Assembly (NCBI GenBank): GCA_964467785.1 | Contig: CAYXVB010000004.1 | Coordinates: 1 to 46,543 of the forward strand | Direction of reading: 5' to 3' | Length of the DNA stretch: 46,543 nucleotides | Origin: CAYXVB01 sp964467785 | Lineage (GTDB): Bacteria > Bdellovibrionota > UBA1018 | Shown: piece after piece, positions 24,906 to 33,223 of the stretch | Layout of the letters: each line of letters begins with the position of its first letter | How positions within the stretch are numbered: the stretch's first letter is position 1 | Made by a program: the position numbers and the translations under genes | Notes under the pieces: generated by a model | What the model was told of the DNA's origin: nothing | Seen by the model: only the letters and a program-made list of their open reading frames with translations | Database searches by the model: none

Positions 24906-25505
24906 TTAATCCACCTTTTTCAGCACGTTCCGGTCCCGATGATGGAAAAGTGCTTTTTGTCCCTTGATCTGGAGCTGGGTGTCTTCCTCGTAAGTCAGCA
25001 AGCCCTTGGCATCGATCGTGAGCTTGAGTTCGTAACGAACTGTTCTGAATTCCTCATCGAGAAACTTGTTGGAGCAGATCCCATAGGTCGTCGAGCCCAC
25101 GTCCGCCGCAAGCTCGATCACATTCGCCGCCGCATCGACCGTTCCACCGGCAAGCACCGTGACCCCCCGCGGGACCATAAAGCATCGCATCACCTGCTTG
25201 GCGCGCGCGTCCCAGAGCCAATACCCCAGCTCTTCATGGAAGGCCGTCTCCTCGCCGAGGCGGATCGCCGTCGTCGAGTAGCGCAGGCCATAGAGCGTTT
25301 GCTCATGGTTGTTCACGGGTCCGAACGGAACAAAAGTCATTCGCTCGCGAAATTTGTTGTTCTCCGTCTCGGCGCGGTCGTCGGCGGGGGCGATGTCATC
25401 GCCTTTGTCGCCCTCCCAAACGCCCGCGAGCTGCGCGAGGGGGCCAAGGTTTTCCATCGGAAACGGGGCAAGAGCTTGAGATACGGGGTTTGCTTTCATC
25501 GTCAT
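24906..25505 (-). CDS. Heme-binding beta-barrel (nitrobindin/DUF1794-like) protein
   Basis: This 199-residue cytoplasmic protein of the FABP-like/nitrobindin group (DUF1794) begins with LGPLAQLAGVWEGDKGDD. Family features are LYGLRYSTTAIRLGE, FHEELGYWLWDARAKQVMRC and VPRGVTVLAGG. In nitrobindins a C-terminal histidine ligates ferric heme; here HHRDRNVLKKVD near the end offers candidates. No enzyme activity is established for bacterial members. It sits between an exported hydrolase (33 bp upstream) and an S66 peptidase (8 bp downstream). The start could be either of two ATGs two codons apart. Confidence 0.82.
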   Translation of the reverse strand: MTMKANPVSQALAPFPMENLGPLAQLAGVWEGDKGDDIAPADDRAETENNKFRERMTFVPFGPVNNHEQTLYGLRYSTTAIRLGEETAFHEELGYWLWDARAKQVMRCFMVPRGVTVLAGGTVDAAANVIELAADVGSTTYGICSNKFLDEEFRTVRYELKLTIDAKGLLTYEEDTQLQIKGQKALFHHRDRNVLKKVD

Positions 25506-25538
25506 CGGGCGTCAGCTTAACTGAATACGCCGCGACCT

Positions 25539-26846
25539 TCAATCGAGCGGCTTGAACACTCCGAGCATGTCGTCGATATTCCGCTTGTACCAGACGTTCC
25601 CCACGTGTCCACCCAAGGGATAGATCGTTGAACGCTGCGGTCCGAAGGTTTGCTTGAGAAGGTCCAGATGCTCGGGCAGCAGCAGCGGATCGTCAACATT
25701 GTGCATGAGATAAACGCGTTCATCCGACGCGATTTCGCCTGCAATCGGGGCGAAATTCGCATGCGCCTTAAGGTCCTCGATCGTGGGCGAGGGCTTCTTA
25801 TTTCGCCGGGACCACTCAGGCAGAACAAATTGGCCGATGTACTGCTGGAATAGGAATCCGCTCGCCTCCTGGAGTCGGGCGCTGCGCCGGTAGGTCGTGG
25901 CTTTCTCTTTGAGAATACCCAGATCATTGACCTGCTGAGAGGCGTAGATCACCCCGCTCAAGGTCTCCTGAAAGCTGGCACCGATCAGGAATTTCATTTT
26001 CGACCGCGAAAGCGGGAGACGGGTCGCAAGATCAGAAAAGAATCCCGGTGCGTATGGATTGCTTCTGAAAGCGGAAATCCCGAAGCTGAATACCCACGCC
26101 TTGAGGTTTTCGATCTGGAGCGAGCTGTACCTGCGAAGCCCCTCCACCAGATACTGGTCAAAGAGCCCGGCATCGTACGCAAGATCCACAGGCGGATTGA
26201 CCAAGAGAATGCGGCTCAGCCCGATCCCAGTGCCCTGGGCGATCTCCTCCCGGTCGAGACGGGAGATATAGGCAAGCTCGAGAGCGCCCATGCTGAAACC
26301 CACCGCGCCGTAGGAGCGCGGCGCAATGCGATAACGGGCCCGGACGTCCGCCAGCTCCGCTTTCATGGCGCGATAAAGATCCCGCGCGTCTTCATTGGTC
26401 AGGCCCGGGAGTGCGGTCGTGCTCGCCGTGACAATGAAGTTCCAGAAAAACGGCGAAGAGACCGTCAGGACTTGATAGCCGTTTTTGGCTAAGATCTCAG
26501 CGACAAACCCCGTATAGCCCAAGTTGGCGGAGCCGCCCAGGCCCGCAACCACGAAGATCAACGGCGCGCGCCGATCCGCTTGTGGATAAAAAGAGTAGCG
26601 AAGCGGGCCACGATTCTCGAAGAAAGGAACCTGGTCGCGCCCCGGAATGACTTCGACGCTTCGATTCTCAACCCGGACGCCCAGGACTTCGGGCGAGCCA
26701 TGTACCATGGCCGTGGTCAGAGTCGCGAGGAACGGATCCTGATACTCGTAAGGGTAGTCCTCAAGTTTGACCTCGAGGGCAAATGCACTGTTTGAAAATG
26801 CCAAGGCGACGGCGAAAAAAATAGACTTGATGATGTGAGTTCGCAT
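25539..26846 (-). CDS. Exported alpha/beta hydrolase
   Basis: This is a 435-residue protein with a signal peptide (SIFFAVALAFSNSAFAL) and an alpha/beta-hydrolase core. The oxyanion region is VVAGLGGSANLGYTGF, the nucleophile elbow is VGFSMGALELAY, and the late acid and histidine are probably in LMHNVDDPLLLPEH and PLGGHVGNVWY. A variable lid region of about 120 residues lies between them. ATG at 26846 gives the cleanest signal peptide; 26864 is an in-frame alternative. It is the first gene of a three-gene operon with a candidate promoter upstream. It is probably a periplasmic esterase or lipase-like enzyme of unknown substrate. Confidence 0.75.
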   Translation of the reverse strand: MRTHIIKSIFFAVALAFSNSAFALEVKLEDYPYEYQDPFLATLTTAMVHGSPEVLGVRVENRSVEVIPGRDQVPFFENRGPLRYSFYPQADRRAPLIFVVAGLGGSANLGYTGFVAEILAKNGYQVLTVSSPFFWNFIVTASTTALPGLTNEDARDLYRAMKAELADVRARYRIAPRSYGAVGFSMGALELAYISRLDREEIAQGTGIGLSRILLVNPPVDLAYDAGLFDQYLVEGLRRYSSLQIENLKAWVFSFGISAFRSNPYAPGFFSDLATRLPLSRSKMKFLIGASFQETLSGVIYASQQVNDLGILKEKATTYRRSARLQEASGFLFQQYIGQFVLPEWSRRNKKPSPTIEDLKAHANFAPIAGEIASDERVYLMHNVDDPLLLPEHLDLLKQTFGPQRSTIYPLGGHVGNVWYKRNIDDMLGVFKPLD

Positions 26847-26943
26847 GAAGTTGATCATTGTCAAGCTAGCCGCCCCAACAGCGGCTCCCCCTGTAGATTG
26901 ATAGAACCCTTCTCATCACGACCAACGCATGGTGTCAATCATC

Positions 26944-26972
26944 AATTCAAATGAACTTTTGAACTGTGACAA
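26944..26972 (-). promoter_or_regulatory. Candidate promoter with inverted repeat upstream of the hydrolase operon
   Basis: On the minus strand TTGTCA (26972-26967) and TGAATT (26949-26944) are 17 bases apart. The spacer is filled by an inverted repeat TTCAAA-6-TTTGAA (26946-26963), which would suit a repressor site. The -10 match is poor. The start codon is about 100 bases downstream. Confidence 0.3.
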
Positions 26973-27036
26973 TTTTTGGCACTGCAAATTAGCGCTGAAA
27001 GAGTTCGTAAAATACGCGAACTATTGACGGGACAAG

Positions 27037-27573
27037 CTAGGTAAGTTCTCGCAATTCATACTGTTGAAGGTCGTTGCTCCGATACCAAAAGGTACCGAAG
27101 AACGGCTTCTTCGCCACAACGAGAGGTATGAAATGCCGATCTCCCGGCCAAAGGTTGAGCATGGGCACATCGCTGGCCGGGATCCAGTGCAGACTGCCCT
27201 CTTCAGTCGCGAGCGGCACTCGCGCCGCCTCAGTCTCGCTCACTTCAGCGACAAAGACCTGCACCAACCAGTCTTCGGACTTGTGGGCCTTGAAGTTCGG
27301 GAACTGCAGAAATCCTAGGGGCCGCAAGCGCCCATCGGCTAGGTCCAGCTCGGACTCCTCACGCAGCTCGCGCCGCGCCGCCTGAGAAAAGCTCTCGTCC
27401 GGCTCGAGCTTGCCTCCCAAACCGTTCCACTTGCCATGATGATAGTCCACGGCCGCGCCGCGGGCCCCCTGCCCATTATCCCGATGGATCATGAGCACGC
27501 TCTCACCGCAAAATGCATAGACCAGTACGGCCGGCACGGCCTTTCGAGCCCCGGCTTCAAAAGCATTTGCCAT
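27037..27573 (-). CDS. Nudix hydrolase (MutT-like)
   Basis: This is a 178-residue Nudix pyrophosphohydrolase. The Nudix box runs from GKLEPDESFSQAARRELREE to SELDL and fits G-x5-E-x7-REU-x-EE, except that the usual glycine near the end is Glu. LMIHRDNGQGARG and YHHGKWNGLGG precede it, and EGSLHWIPASDVPMLNLWPG follows; both are typical of 8-oxo-dGTP diphosphatase-like members. The substrate is a nucleoside diphosphate-linked compound and cannot be specified. It starts 18 bp downstream of the acyl-CoA synthetase stop on the same strand, so the two may be one transcript. Confidence 0.88.
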   Translation of the reverse strand: MANAFEAGARKAVPAVLVYAFCGESVLMIHRDNGQGARGAAVDYHHGKWNGLGGKLEPDESFSQAARRELREESELDLADGRLRPLGFLQFPNFKAHKSEDWLVQVFVAEVSETEAARVPLATEEGSLHWIPASDVPMLNLWPGDRHFIPLVVAKKPFFGTFWYRSNDLQQYELRELT

Positions 27574-27591
27574 GGCTATGCCCGCTCCAGT

Positions 27592-29385
27592 TCAGTCTTT
27601 ATGCCCGTCGACGTACATGTGGTCGATCAGGTGCTTGAAGCGACTCTCCACCACGTTGCGCTTCATCTTGAGCGTCGCGGTCATCTCACCGTCGGCGATG
27701 GAGAACTCGCGGGAGAGGATCGTGAACTTCTTGATTTGCTCGTAACTCGCTAAGGTGTGATTGAGCTCGTCCACATGGCGCTTGACGACCGAAACGGTCT
27801 CGGGATCGCGGATCGCATCCTCCGTGAGCGGCACCCCGCGCCCCTGAAGGGCGGTCAAAGTATCCTCGGTCAACGTAATCAGCGCCGAGATGTATTTGCG
27901 GTTGTCGCCCACCAGACAGACTTGGCTGATGATTGGCGCCGCTTTGAGTTTTTCCTCGATCGGAAGCGGAGCGATCATCTTGCCGCCCGAGGTCTTGAGG
28001 ACTTCCTTCTTCCGGCCTTTGATCCGCAGCATGCCACGGGAATCGATCTCCCCCAGGTCGCCGGTATGCAACCAGCCATCGGCATCCTTGGCCTCGCGGG
28101 TCGCCTCATCGTTCTTGAAATAGCCCGTGAAGACATGTCGTCCCCGCGACAGGATCTCACCATCCTCGGCGATCCGCAGCTCCATCCCAGGCAATGGCCT
28201 GCCGACGGTGCCCGAACTCTCCACGCCCGGCTCAGTCATCGTAATCACTCCGGTGGATTCGGTTTGGCCGTAATCCTCCATGATCTCCATGCCCAAGCAA
28301 TGGAACCACTGCGCCACATGCGCGCCCAACGCCGCCGCGCCCGAGCCCAGCGCCTCGGAACGCCCCAACCCCATCGCGGTGCGGATCTTTGCAAGCACAA
28401 GCGTGTCGGCGATCGCAATCTGAGCGAGATCCTGCAAAGCGGGCAGACGGCCCGCATACCTGGCCTCGGCCACGCGCTTTCCCACGCCCATTGCCCATTC
28501 CGCGAGCTTGCGGCGGGCCGGCGACGCGTGCTTGAGCTTGTTGAGCACGCCGTCCATCATCTTTTCCCAAACTCGCGGAACCGCGAGCACCAAGGTAGGT
28601 TCGACCTCTTGGATCTCTCGCGCGACCTGCTCGAACTTCGTGCAATAGCTCACCGTATAGCGGTAGGAGATGGCCACAGCTACGGTCTGGAGCTTCTCAG
28701 CCACGTGGCAGAGCGGCAAGAACGAAAACATCGTTCCCTCGCCGACTGGCAGCCGCCAGTGACGCTGAACCATATCCGCCGTAAATACGAAGTTATCGTG
28801 CGAAAGTAGCGCACCCTTGGGATGGCCCGTCGTACCGGAGGTGTAGATCAGGAAACAGCCTTCCTTCGGATCGATCTTGGCGAGATAGTCTTCCAGACTC
28901 TTTCCATTAGCGAGCTTTTTCCCCTCGACGATCGCCGCTTCGATCGCGACGGCCTTGGGATGAATCGCGGTATCGCCGTCGAAGGCCAGGATCATCTCGA
29001 CGCTTTTGGGCAACTCCCGGCCATCGGCCGTGATCTTTTGGAAGTAAGCCTTGTTCTGCACACCCAGGATGGCGGCACCTGTGTGATTCAGGATGTAATG
29101 GATGTCCTCGGCGGTCGAATTCGGGTAAATGCCCGCTGACTTGCCGCGAAGAAGCAATATGGCCAGATCGTTATGAACCCATTCCGGACAGTTATAGGAG
29201 AGGATGCAGCCAACGTCACCCGCCTTAAAACCCCGTGATTCAAGGAAAACGGCGAGATGGAAAACTCGATCCATGTACTGACGGGCGGTGATCGCTTTCC
29301 AGTCACCGTCCTTCCGGTAGCGTTGCGCCTCAGACTGTGGATCAGCGTCCGCCCAGCGGGCTAGACGGTGAAGTAGTGAAGACAT
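27592..29385 (-). CDS. Long-chain fatty acid-CoA ligase
   Basis: This 597-residue ANL-superfamily enzyme adenylates a fatty acid and transfers it to CoA. The P-loop-like motif LIYTSGTTGHPKGALLSHDN lies near residue 180. The A5 region YGQTESTGVITM, the hinge DADGWLHTGDLGEID and the C-terminal catalytic-lysine region KTSGGKMIAPLPIEEKLK are all present. The domain pattern matches the long-chain FadD15/FAA-like branch. ATG at 29385 (MSSLLHRLARWADADP) has AAGGGG upstream and family-like length; an in-frame start at 29487 would add a cysteine- and histidine-containing leader with no family support. Confidence 0.92.
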   Translation of the reverse strand: MSSLLHRLARWADADPQSEAQRYRKDGDWKAITARQYMDRVFHLAVFLESRGFKAGDVGCILSYNCPEWVHNDLAILLLRGKSAGIYPNSTAEDIHYILNHTGAAILGVQNKAYFQKITADGRELPKSVEMILAFDGDTAIHPKAVAIEAAIVEGKKLANGKSLEDYLAKIDPKEGCFLIYTSGTTGHPKGALLSHDNFVFTADMVQRHWRLPVGEGTMFSFLPLCHVAEKLQTVAVAISYRYTVSYCTKFEQVAREIQEVEPTLVLAVPRVWEKMMDGVLNKLKHASPARRKLAEWAMGVGKRVAEARYAGRLPALQDLAQIAIADTLVLAKIRTAMGLGRSEALGSGAAALGAHVAQWFHCLGMEIMEDYGQTESTGVITMTEPGVESSGTVGRPLPGMELRIAEDGEILSRGRHVFTGYFKNDEATREAKDADGWLHTGDLGEIDSRGMLRIKGRKKEVLKTSGGKMIAPLPIEEKLKAAPIISQVCLVGDNRKYISALITLTEDTLTALQGRGVPLTEDAIRDPETVSVVKRHVDELNHTLASYEQIKKFTILSREFSIADGEMTATLKMKRNVVESRFKHLIDHMYVDGHKD

Positions 29386-29717
29386 CGGGTCCCCTTCTCG
29401 TTTCTTCAATGAAAACAGATGGTGATTGTACCCCAGGAGGCGGCTTGGAAGCGACTCAAAACACCGCAGGCGCGGGCTTGAAAACACTGTAGATCACCCC
29501 TCGAAACTCCAAACTTCACCGAACTGAGAATCGCGCGATCCGCCTCTTTCGCGCCAGCATTTCACCTGATCGGCAACACAAAGTGATCGACCTGACCCCG
29601 GAGCATTCTCACGAATGCATTCCATGAAAACCCTGGATCATCGCCCCGAGCCGTGTTAAACGCCGGAGTTCAGCCCTTCGTGGGCGAAGCTTTCATTTGA
29701 TAAGGAGCACCTGATTT
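29386..29717. other. Non-coding divergent region between acyl-CoA synthetase and the 48-residue gene
   Basis: There is no convincing coding frame in these 332 bp. On the minus strand TACAAT (29430-29425) could be a -10 element for the synthetase gene, but no -35 is seen at proper distance. On the plus strand the only clear signal is AAGGAG at 29702-29707, the ribosome-binding site of the next gene. The region is long enough to carry an independent promoter for that gene. Confidence 0.5.
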
Positions 29718-29864
29718 ATGGCAAAAAGACTGAGCGTCAAGCATCGCAAGACCCGCCGCGACAAGGCCACTGCCTACAAGAACGGCACTGCCCCGGCCGC
29801 CCACAAGGTCGCCGTCGAACGCAGCGTGAAGGCCAAGTTCCGCAAGATCAACCGCTCGGCTTGA
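29718..29864 (+). CDS. 48-residue very basic protein
   Basis: This is a short gene with an excellent ribosome-binding site (AAGGAG ten bases before ATG) and an adjacent rho-independent terminator. The product begins MAKRLSVKHRKTRRDKATAY and ends KAKFRKINRSA. About a third of the residues are Lys or Arg, acidic residues are almost absent, there are no cysteines, and helix-friendly Ala is frequent in the middle. Such composition is typical of ribosomal or nucleoid-binding proteins. It is not L34, L36 or THX as I know them. Its stand-alone cistron with its own signals suggests abundant expression. Function unknown. Confidence 0.8.
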   Translation: MAKRLSVKHRKTRRDKATAYKNGTAPAAHKVAVERSVKAKFRKINRSA

Positions 29865-29887
29865 TTTGCCGGTTCCGGCTCAAGATC

Positions 29888-29931
29888 GAAAGGCTCGGTC
29901 CCCGAAAGGTGGCCGGGCCTTTTTTGCTTTT
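29888..29931 (+). terminator. Rho-independent terminator of the basic-protein gene
   Basis: A hairpin (AAAGGCTCGG pairing with CCGGGCCTTT, including G-T pairs) lies 24 bases after the stop and runs straight into TTTTTTGCTTTT. This is a textbook intrinsic terminator on the plus strand and supports the short gene as a real independent transcript. Confidence 0.85.
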
Positions 29932-29953
29932 ACCGCCGCCTTTTTCAGAAACC

Positions 29954-29971
29954 ACTTTCGACGTCGAAAGT
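29954..29971. repeat. Perfect 18-bp palindrome, copy 1
   Basis: The sequence ACTTTCGACGTCGAAAGT is completely self-complementary. A variant with a matched pair of changes lies 112 bp downstream. As DNA it could be a dimeric protein-binding site; as RNA it could fold as a 7-bp stem with ACGT loop. It lies after the basic-protein terminator and beyond the grxD end. Confidence 0.85.
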
Positions 29972-30017
29972 AAAAATCACTGGCGTCTCCTCCCGGCGCC
30001 TTCTGCTCTCAAATGAA

Positions 30018-30057
30018 AGAGGCCGGACAAGGCCCACAAGGTCCCGCCCGGCCTTTT
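30018..30057. terminator. Hairpin downstream of grxD, probably bidirectional terminator
   Basis: Arms around GGCCGG (30021-30026) and CCGGCC (30048-30053), extended by A/T pairs to about nine base pairs, enclose a 21-base loop. The plus strand continues TTTT and the minus strand CTTTCATTT. It lies about 50 bp after the grxD stop and most likely ends the bolA-grxD transcript. Confidence 0.6.
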
Positions 30058-30065
30058 GAAACTTC

Positions 30066-30083
30066 ACTTCCGACGTCGGAAGT
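30066..30083. repeat. Perfect 18-bp palindrome, copy 2
   Basis: ACTTCCGACGTCGGAAGT differs from copy 1 at two symmetric positions, so full self-complementarity is kept by paired substitutions. It lies 24 bp beyond the grxD stop. Conservation of symmetry rather than sequence points to selection for dimer binding or for folding. Confidence 0.85.
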
Positions 30084-30106
30084 CGCGCCTGCCCTGAAGG
30101 GCTGGA

Positions 30107-30421
30107 TCAGCCTTGGAGCATCTTTTGAAGATCGCCGCGCTCGAACATCTCGGAGACAATGTCGCAACCCCCGACAAACTGTCCCTTGATGAAGACCTGC
30201 GGAACAGTCGGCCACTCGGTCGCTTCCTCGAGCGCATCCCAGAGCGGATCATCGGAAAGGACGTCCACGCCAACCAGCTTGGTCACGCCGGCGGCACGCA
30301 GCACCTGGACCGCGCGCGCGGAAAAACCACACTGCGGAAAATCGGGAGTCCCCTTCATAAAAATCACGACGGGATTATTCTGAGTGATTTCTTCAAGCTT
30401 AGAACGAAGCGGATGAGCCAT
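30107..30421 (-). CDS. grxD: Monothiol glutaredoxin Grx4
   Basis: This 104-residue CGFS-type glutaredoxin binds a [2Fe-2S] cluster as a homodimer or with BolA and hands it to client proteins. The active site is in FMKGTPDFPQCGFSARAV (the single cysteine near residue 31), followed by WPTVPQVFIKGQFVGGCDIV with cis-proline and glutathione contacts. Length and motifs are canonical. It lies 26 bp after bolA on the same strand, the classic partner arrangement. Two palindromes and a terminator lie after its stop. Confidence 0.95.
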   Translation of the reverse strand: MAHPLRSKLEEITQNNPVVIFMKGTPDFPQCGFSARAVQVLRAAGVTKLVGVDVLSDDPLWDALEEATEWPTVPQVFIKGQFVGGCDIVSEMFERGDLQKMLQG

Positions 30422-30447
30422 TTCAGTTTCTCCTCAAAAATAAAGAA

Positions 30448-30702
30448 TTAGGAGCCGACGAGCGCCTTGTATTGCTCGGGCGTGAAGGTCTTAAGCGTCA
30501 AAGCATGCACTTCGCCCGAATCCACCTCGGCCTGCACCAGCTTAAATACCGCACGGTGCTGCTGAATCATCAGCTTGCCCTCAAAGGCGGGCGACACAAT
30601 GATGGCCTGATAGTGGTCCTGGGTTCCGGTGAGATCCATGACTTCGGCCACGGTGCCGGGGGCCAAGGTCTCCAAGCGGACTTTGAGTTGTTCAGGTGTC
30701 AT
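30448..30702 (-). CDS. BolA-family protein
   Basis: This is an 84-residue BolA/IbaG-type protein with a class II KH-like fold. Markers are DHYQAIIVSPAFEGKLMIQQ, HRAVFKLV and the C-terminal VHALTLKTFTPEQY. The conserved histidines in QQHRAVFKL and VHALTLK are candidates for cluster ligation with Grx4. These proteins form [2Fe-2S]-bridged complexes with the glutaredoxin encoded directly downstream. It is divergent from lon with about 90 bp between them, and AAGGA lies upstream of ATG at 30702. Confidence 0.92.
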   Translation of the reverse strand: MTPEQLKVRLETLAPGTVAEVMDLTGTQDHYQAIIVSPAFEGKLMIQQHRAVFKLVQAEVDSGEVHALTLKTFTPEQYKALVGS

Positions 30703-30793
30703 GCCCCAGATCCTTAGCCTGTTTCCTTAACGCGCATCAATAAAAAAGCTGTGGAAAAATGCGGTGGAACAAGGCGTGCTCCTGAGCGAACCT

Positions 30794-33184
30794 ATGGAAC
30801 AAGTGCCCTTGTCGCTGCCGGTCCTTCCGATCCGCAATGCGGTACTTTACCCTTCTGTTTCCATGCCGCTCGTCGTGGGCCGGGGCAAGAGCTTAAAGGC
30901 CATAGAAATCGCCGAAAATTCGAGCAGTTTGATCATTGTAGTCGCCCAGCATAATCTGACGCCGGGGGATCCAGAACCGAAGGATCTGTACCGCGTCGGA
31001 ACTCTTTGCCGCCTGGAAAGCGTCAGCAATGCCGAGCTTGGAAGCCGTCAGGTCGTCGTCACCGGCCTAAGCCGCTACCGAATCGGGGAATTCAAAATAG
31101 AGCAAGCCGGCTACCTTACGGCCATGGGCGAAGTGGTGTCGGACGTTCCAGGTCCTGATCCCATCCGGACTGAGGCGTTATTCTACAATCTCAAAGAGCT
31201 CTCGCACGAGATCCTTGAACTTTTGCCCGGCTCCACCGAGCACTTATCCCGACTCATCGAGCGAGTGGAAGACGCCGGCTACCTCGCCAACATCTGCGCC
31301 GCCTACCTCAACCTTTCCCTCACCCAAAAACAGGAGCTCCTCGAGACCGTCATGCTGGACCGCAGGATGGAAATGTTGCTCGATTACATGCGCAAAGAGC
31401 GCGAGCTCCTTTCCGTGCAGCGGGACATCCGCGACAAGATGTCCGAACGGATCAACAAAGCCCAGCGCGAGGCGCTGCTCAGGGAACAGATGCGAACCAT
31501 CCGCTCCGAGCTGGGCGAGGAGGAAAGCGAAGAGGCCGGACACGAGGATCTGGAGCGCAAGGTACGCGAAGCGGATCTGCCCGAGGAGGCCACCAAGCAG
31601 GCCAATGAAGAGCTTTCCAGGCTCAAAGGCCTGCCCGTCAACTCAGCCGAGTATCATGTCGTCCGCACCTATCTAGAATGGTTGAGTGCGCTCCCCTGGA
31701 ACAAGCGCACTCATGGATCGATCGACGTGGCACGGGCTCGCACGATCCTCGACGAAGATCATTACGGCCTCGAAGTAGTCAAAAAGCGCATCCTTCAGTT
31801 CCTGGCGGTGGCAAAGCTCAAGAACGACCTTCACGGCCCGATCCTTTGCCTGGTGGGACCGCCCGGCGTCGGCAAGACCTCGCTGGGCCAGTCCATCGCT
31901 CGCGCGTTGGAGCGCAAGTTCATCCGCACTTCGCTCGGAGGTGTCCGCGACGAAGCGGAAATCCGAGGACATCGCCGCACCTATGTCGGAGCGATGCCTG
32001 GTCGAATTATCCAGAGCATCAAACGAGGCGGTTCCAAGAATCCCGTCATGATGCTGGACGAGATCGACAAGCTCCGTAGCGATTTCCATGGCGATCCCTC
32101 CGCTGCCATGCTCGAAGTGCTCGACCCCGAGCAGAACCGCTCCTTCACCGACCATTACCTCGATATTCCGTTCGATCTGTCCGAAGTTTTCTTTATCTGC
32201 ACCGCCAACGTGACCGACACCATCCCCCCCGCGCTCCGGGACCGCATGGAGACCATCGAGGTGACCGGCTACACCTCGGAAGAGAAACTTCGCATCGCCT
32301 GCCGCTACCTGATTCCCAAGCAAATTCGTGAGCACGGACTCAAACCCGAGTGGATCGAGATCCCCGACGTGTCAGTCGACCGAATCATCACCCATTACAC
32401 CCGGGAGGCCGGCGTGCGCGAGCTGCAGCGACAGATCGCCGCGCTGATGCGCGCGGTGGCCGAGGAAATCGTCTCGCGCACGGACGGCCCGCCTGCGGCC
32501 GGCAGTCCGCCCAGTCAGATCACTCTAGAAAAGCTGGTGCGCTTTCTCGGACCTGAGCGCTTTTTTCCGGAACCCCTCGAGCGCACCCGCCGTCCCGGTA
32601 TTGCGATTGGGATGGCCTGGACGCCCCACGGCGGCGACCTCCTGTACATCGAAGCCACTGCCATCCCAGCCGGCAAAGGAAACCTGACGCTCACCGGACA
32701 ACTGGGTGACGTGATGAAGGAGTCCGCGCTGATCGCGCTGAGCTACGCGCGATCCGCCAGCATCGAGCTTCTCCGCAAGAACTTCGACTTCGCTAGCCAT
32801 GACATCCATATTCACATCCCTTCGGGCGCGATTCCCAAAGACGGGCCCTCCGCTGGCATCACCATGCTTTGCGCGATCGCCTCGCTGCTGCTCGACCAGC
32901 CGGTGGCCGAAGGAGTCGCGATGACGGGCGAGATCACCTTACGAGGCGCGGTCCTTCCGGTGGGTGGAATCAAGGAAAAGGTCCTCGCCGCGCACCGGGG
33001 CCGCATCCGCAAGATCATCCTCCCGCGCCGAAACGAACAGGATCTGCACGACGTACCGGAAAACGTGCGCAAGGAAATGACCTTTGCCTTCGTGGACGGC
33101 GTGGACCAAGTGCTGACGGAAGCGTTCCCGGGCTCGACGACCGGAGGCACCCGACTCCATCCTATCCCCCCCGCGGCTGCCTGA
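30794..33184 (+). CDS. lon: ATP-dependent protease Lon
   Basis: This is a 796-residue cytoplasmic AAA+ protease that degrades misfolded and regulatory proteins. The N-terminal substrate domain starts with LPVLPIRNAVLYPSVSMPL. The AAA+ module has Walker A GPPGVGKTSLG near residue 355 and Walker B MMLDEIDKL. The protease domain has the Ser-Lys dyad, with Ser686 in PKDGPSAGITML and the lysine in VGGIKEKVLAAHRG. I prefer ATG at 30794 over an in-frame GTG at 30764, because it places LPVLP at the usual distance; neither start has a strong ribosome-binding site. Confidence 0.95.
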   Translation: MEQVPLSLPVLPIRNAVLYPSVSMPLVVGRGKSLKAIEIAENSSSLIIVVAQHNLTPGDPEPKDLYRVGTLCRLESVSNAELGSRQVVVTGLSRYRIGEFKIEQAGYLTAMGEVVSDVPGPDPIRTEALFYNLKELSHEILELLPGSTEHLSRLIERVEDAGYLANICAAYLNLSLTQKQELLETVMLDRRMEMLLDYMRKERELLSVQRDIRDKMSERINKAQREALLREQMRTIRSELGEEESEEAGHEDLERKVREADLPEEATKQANEELSRLKGLPVNSAEYHVVRTYLEWLSALPWNKRTHGSIDVARARTILDEDHYGLEVVKKRILQFLAVAKLKNDLHGPILCLVGPPGVGKTSLGQSIARALERKFIRTSLGGVRDEAEIRGHRRTYVGAMPGRIIQSIKRGGSKNPVMMLDEIDKLRSDFHGDPSAAMLEVLDPEQNRSFTDHYLDIPFDLSEVFFICTANVTDTIPPALRDRMETIEVTGYTSEEKLRIACRYLIPKQIREHGLKPEWIEIPDVSVDRIITHYTREAGVRELQRQIAALMRAVAEEIVSRTDGPPAAGSPPSQITLEKLVRFLGPERFFPEPLERTRRPGIAIGMAWTPHGGDLLYIEATAIPAGKGNLTLTGQLGDVMKESALIALSYARSASIELLRKNFDFASHDIHIHIPSGAIPKDGPSAGITMLCAIASLLLDQPVAEGVAMTGEITLRGAVLPVGGIKEKVLAAHRGRIRKIILPRRNEQDLHDVPENVRKEMTFAFVDGVDQVLTEAFPGSTTGGTRLHPIPPAAA

Positions 33185-33223
33185 GAAAAACAGGAGCGGT
33201 AAATCGGCCCGGGACGCCGGCAA

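Noticed and set aside
29386..29487. N-terminal extension of the acyl-CoA synthetase
   Set aside because: No family similarity in the extra 34 residues; the downstream ATG has a ribosome-binding site and gives the usual start.
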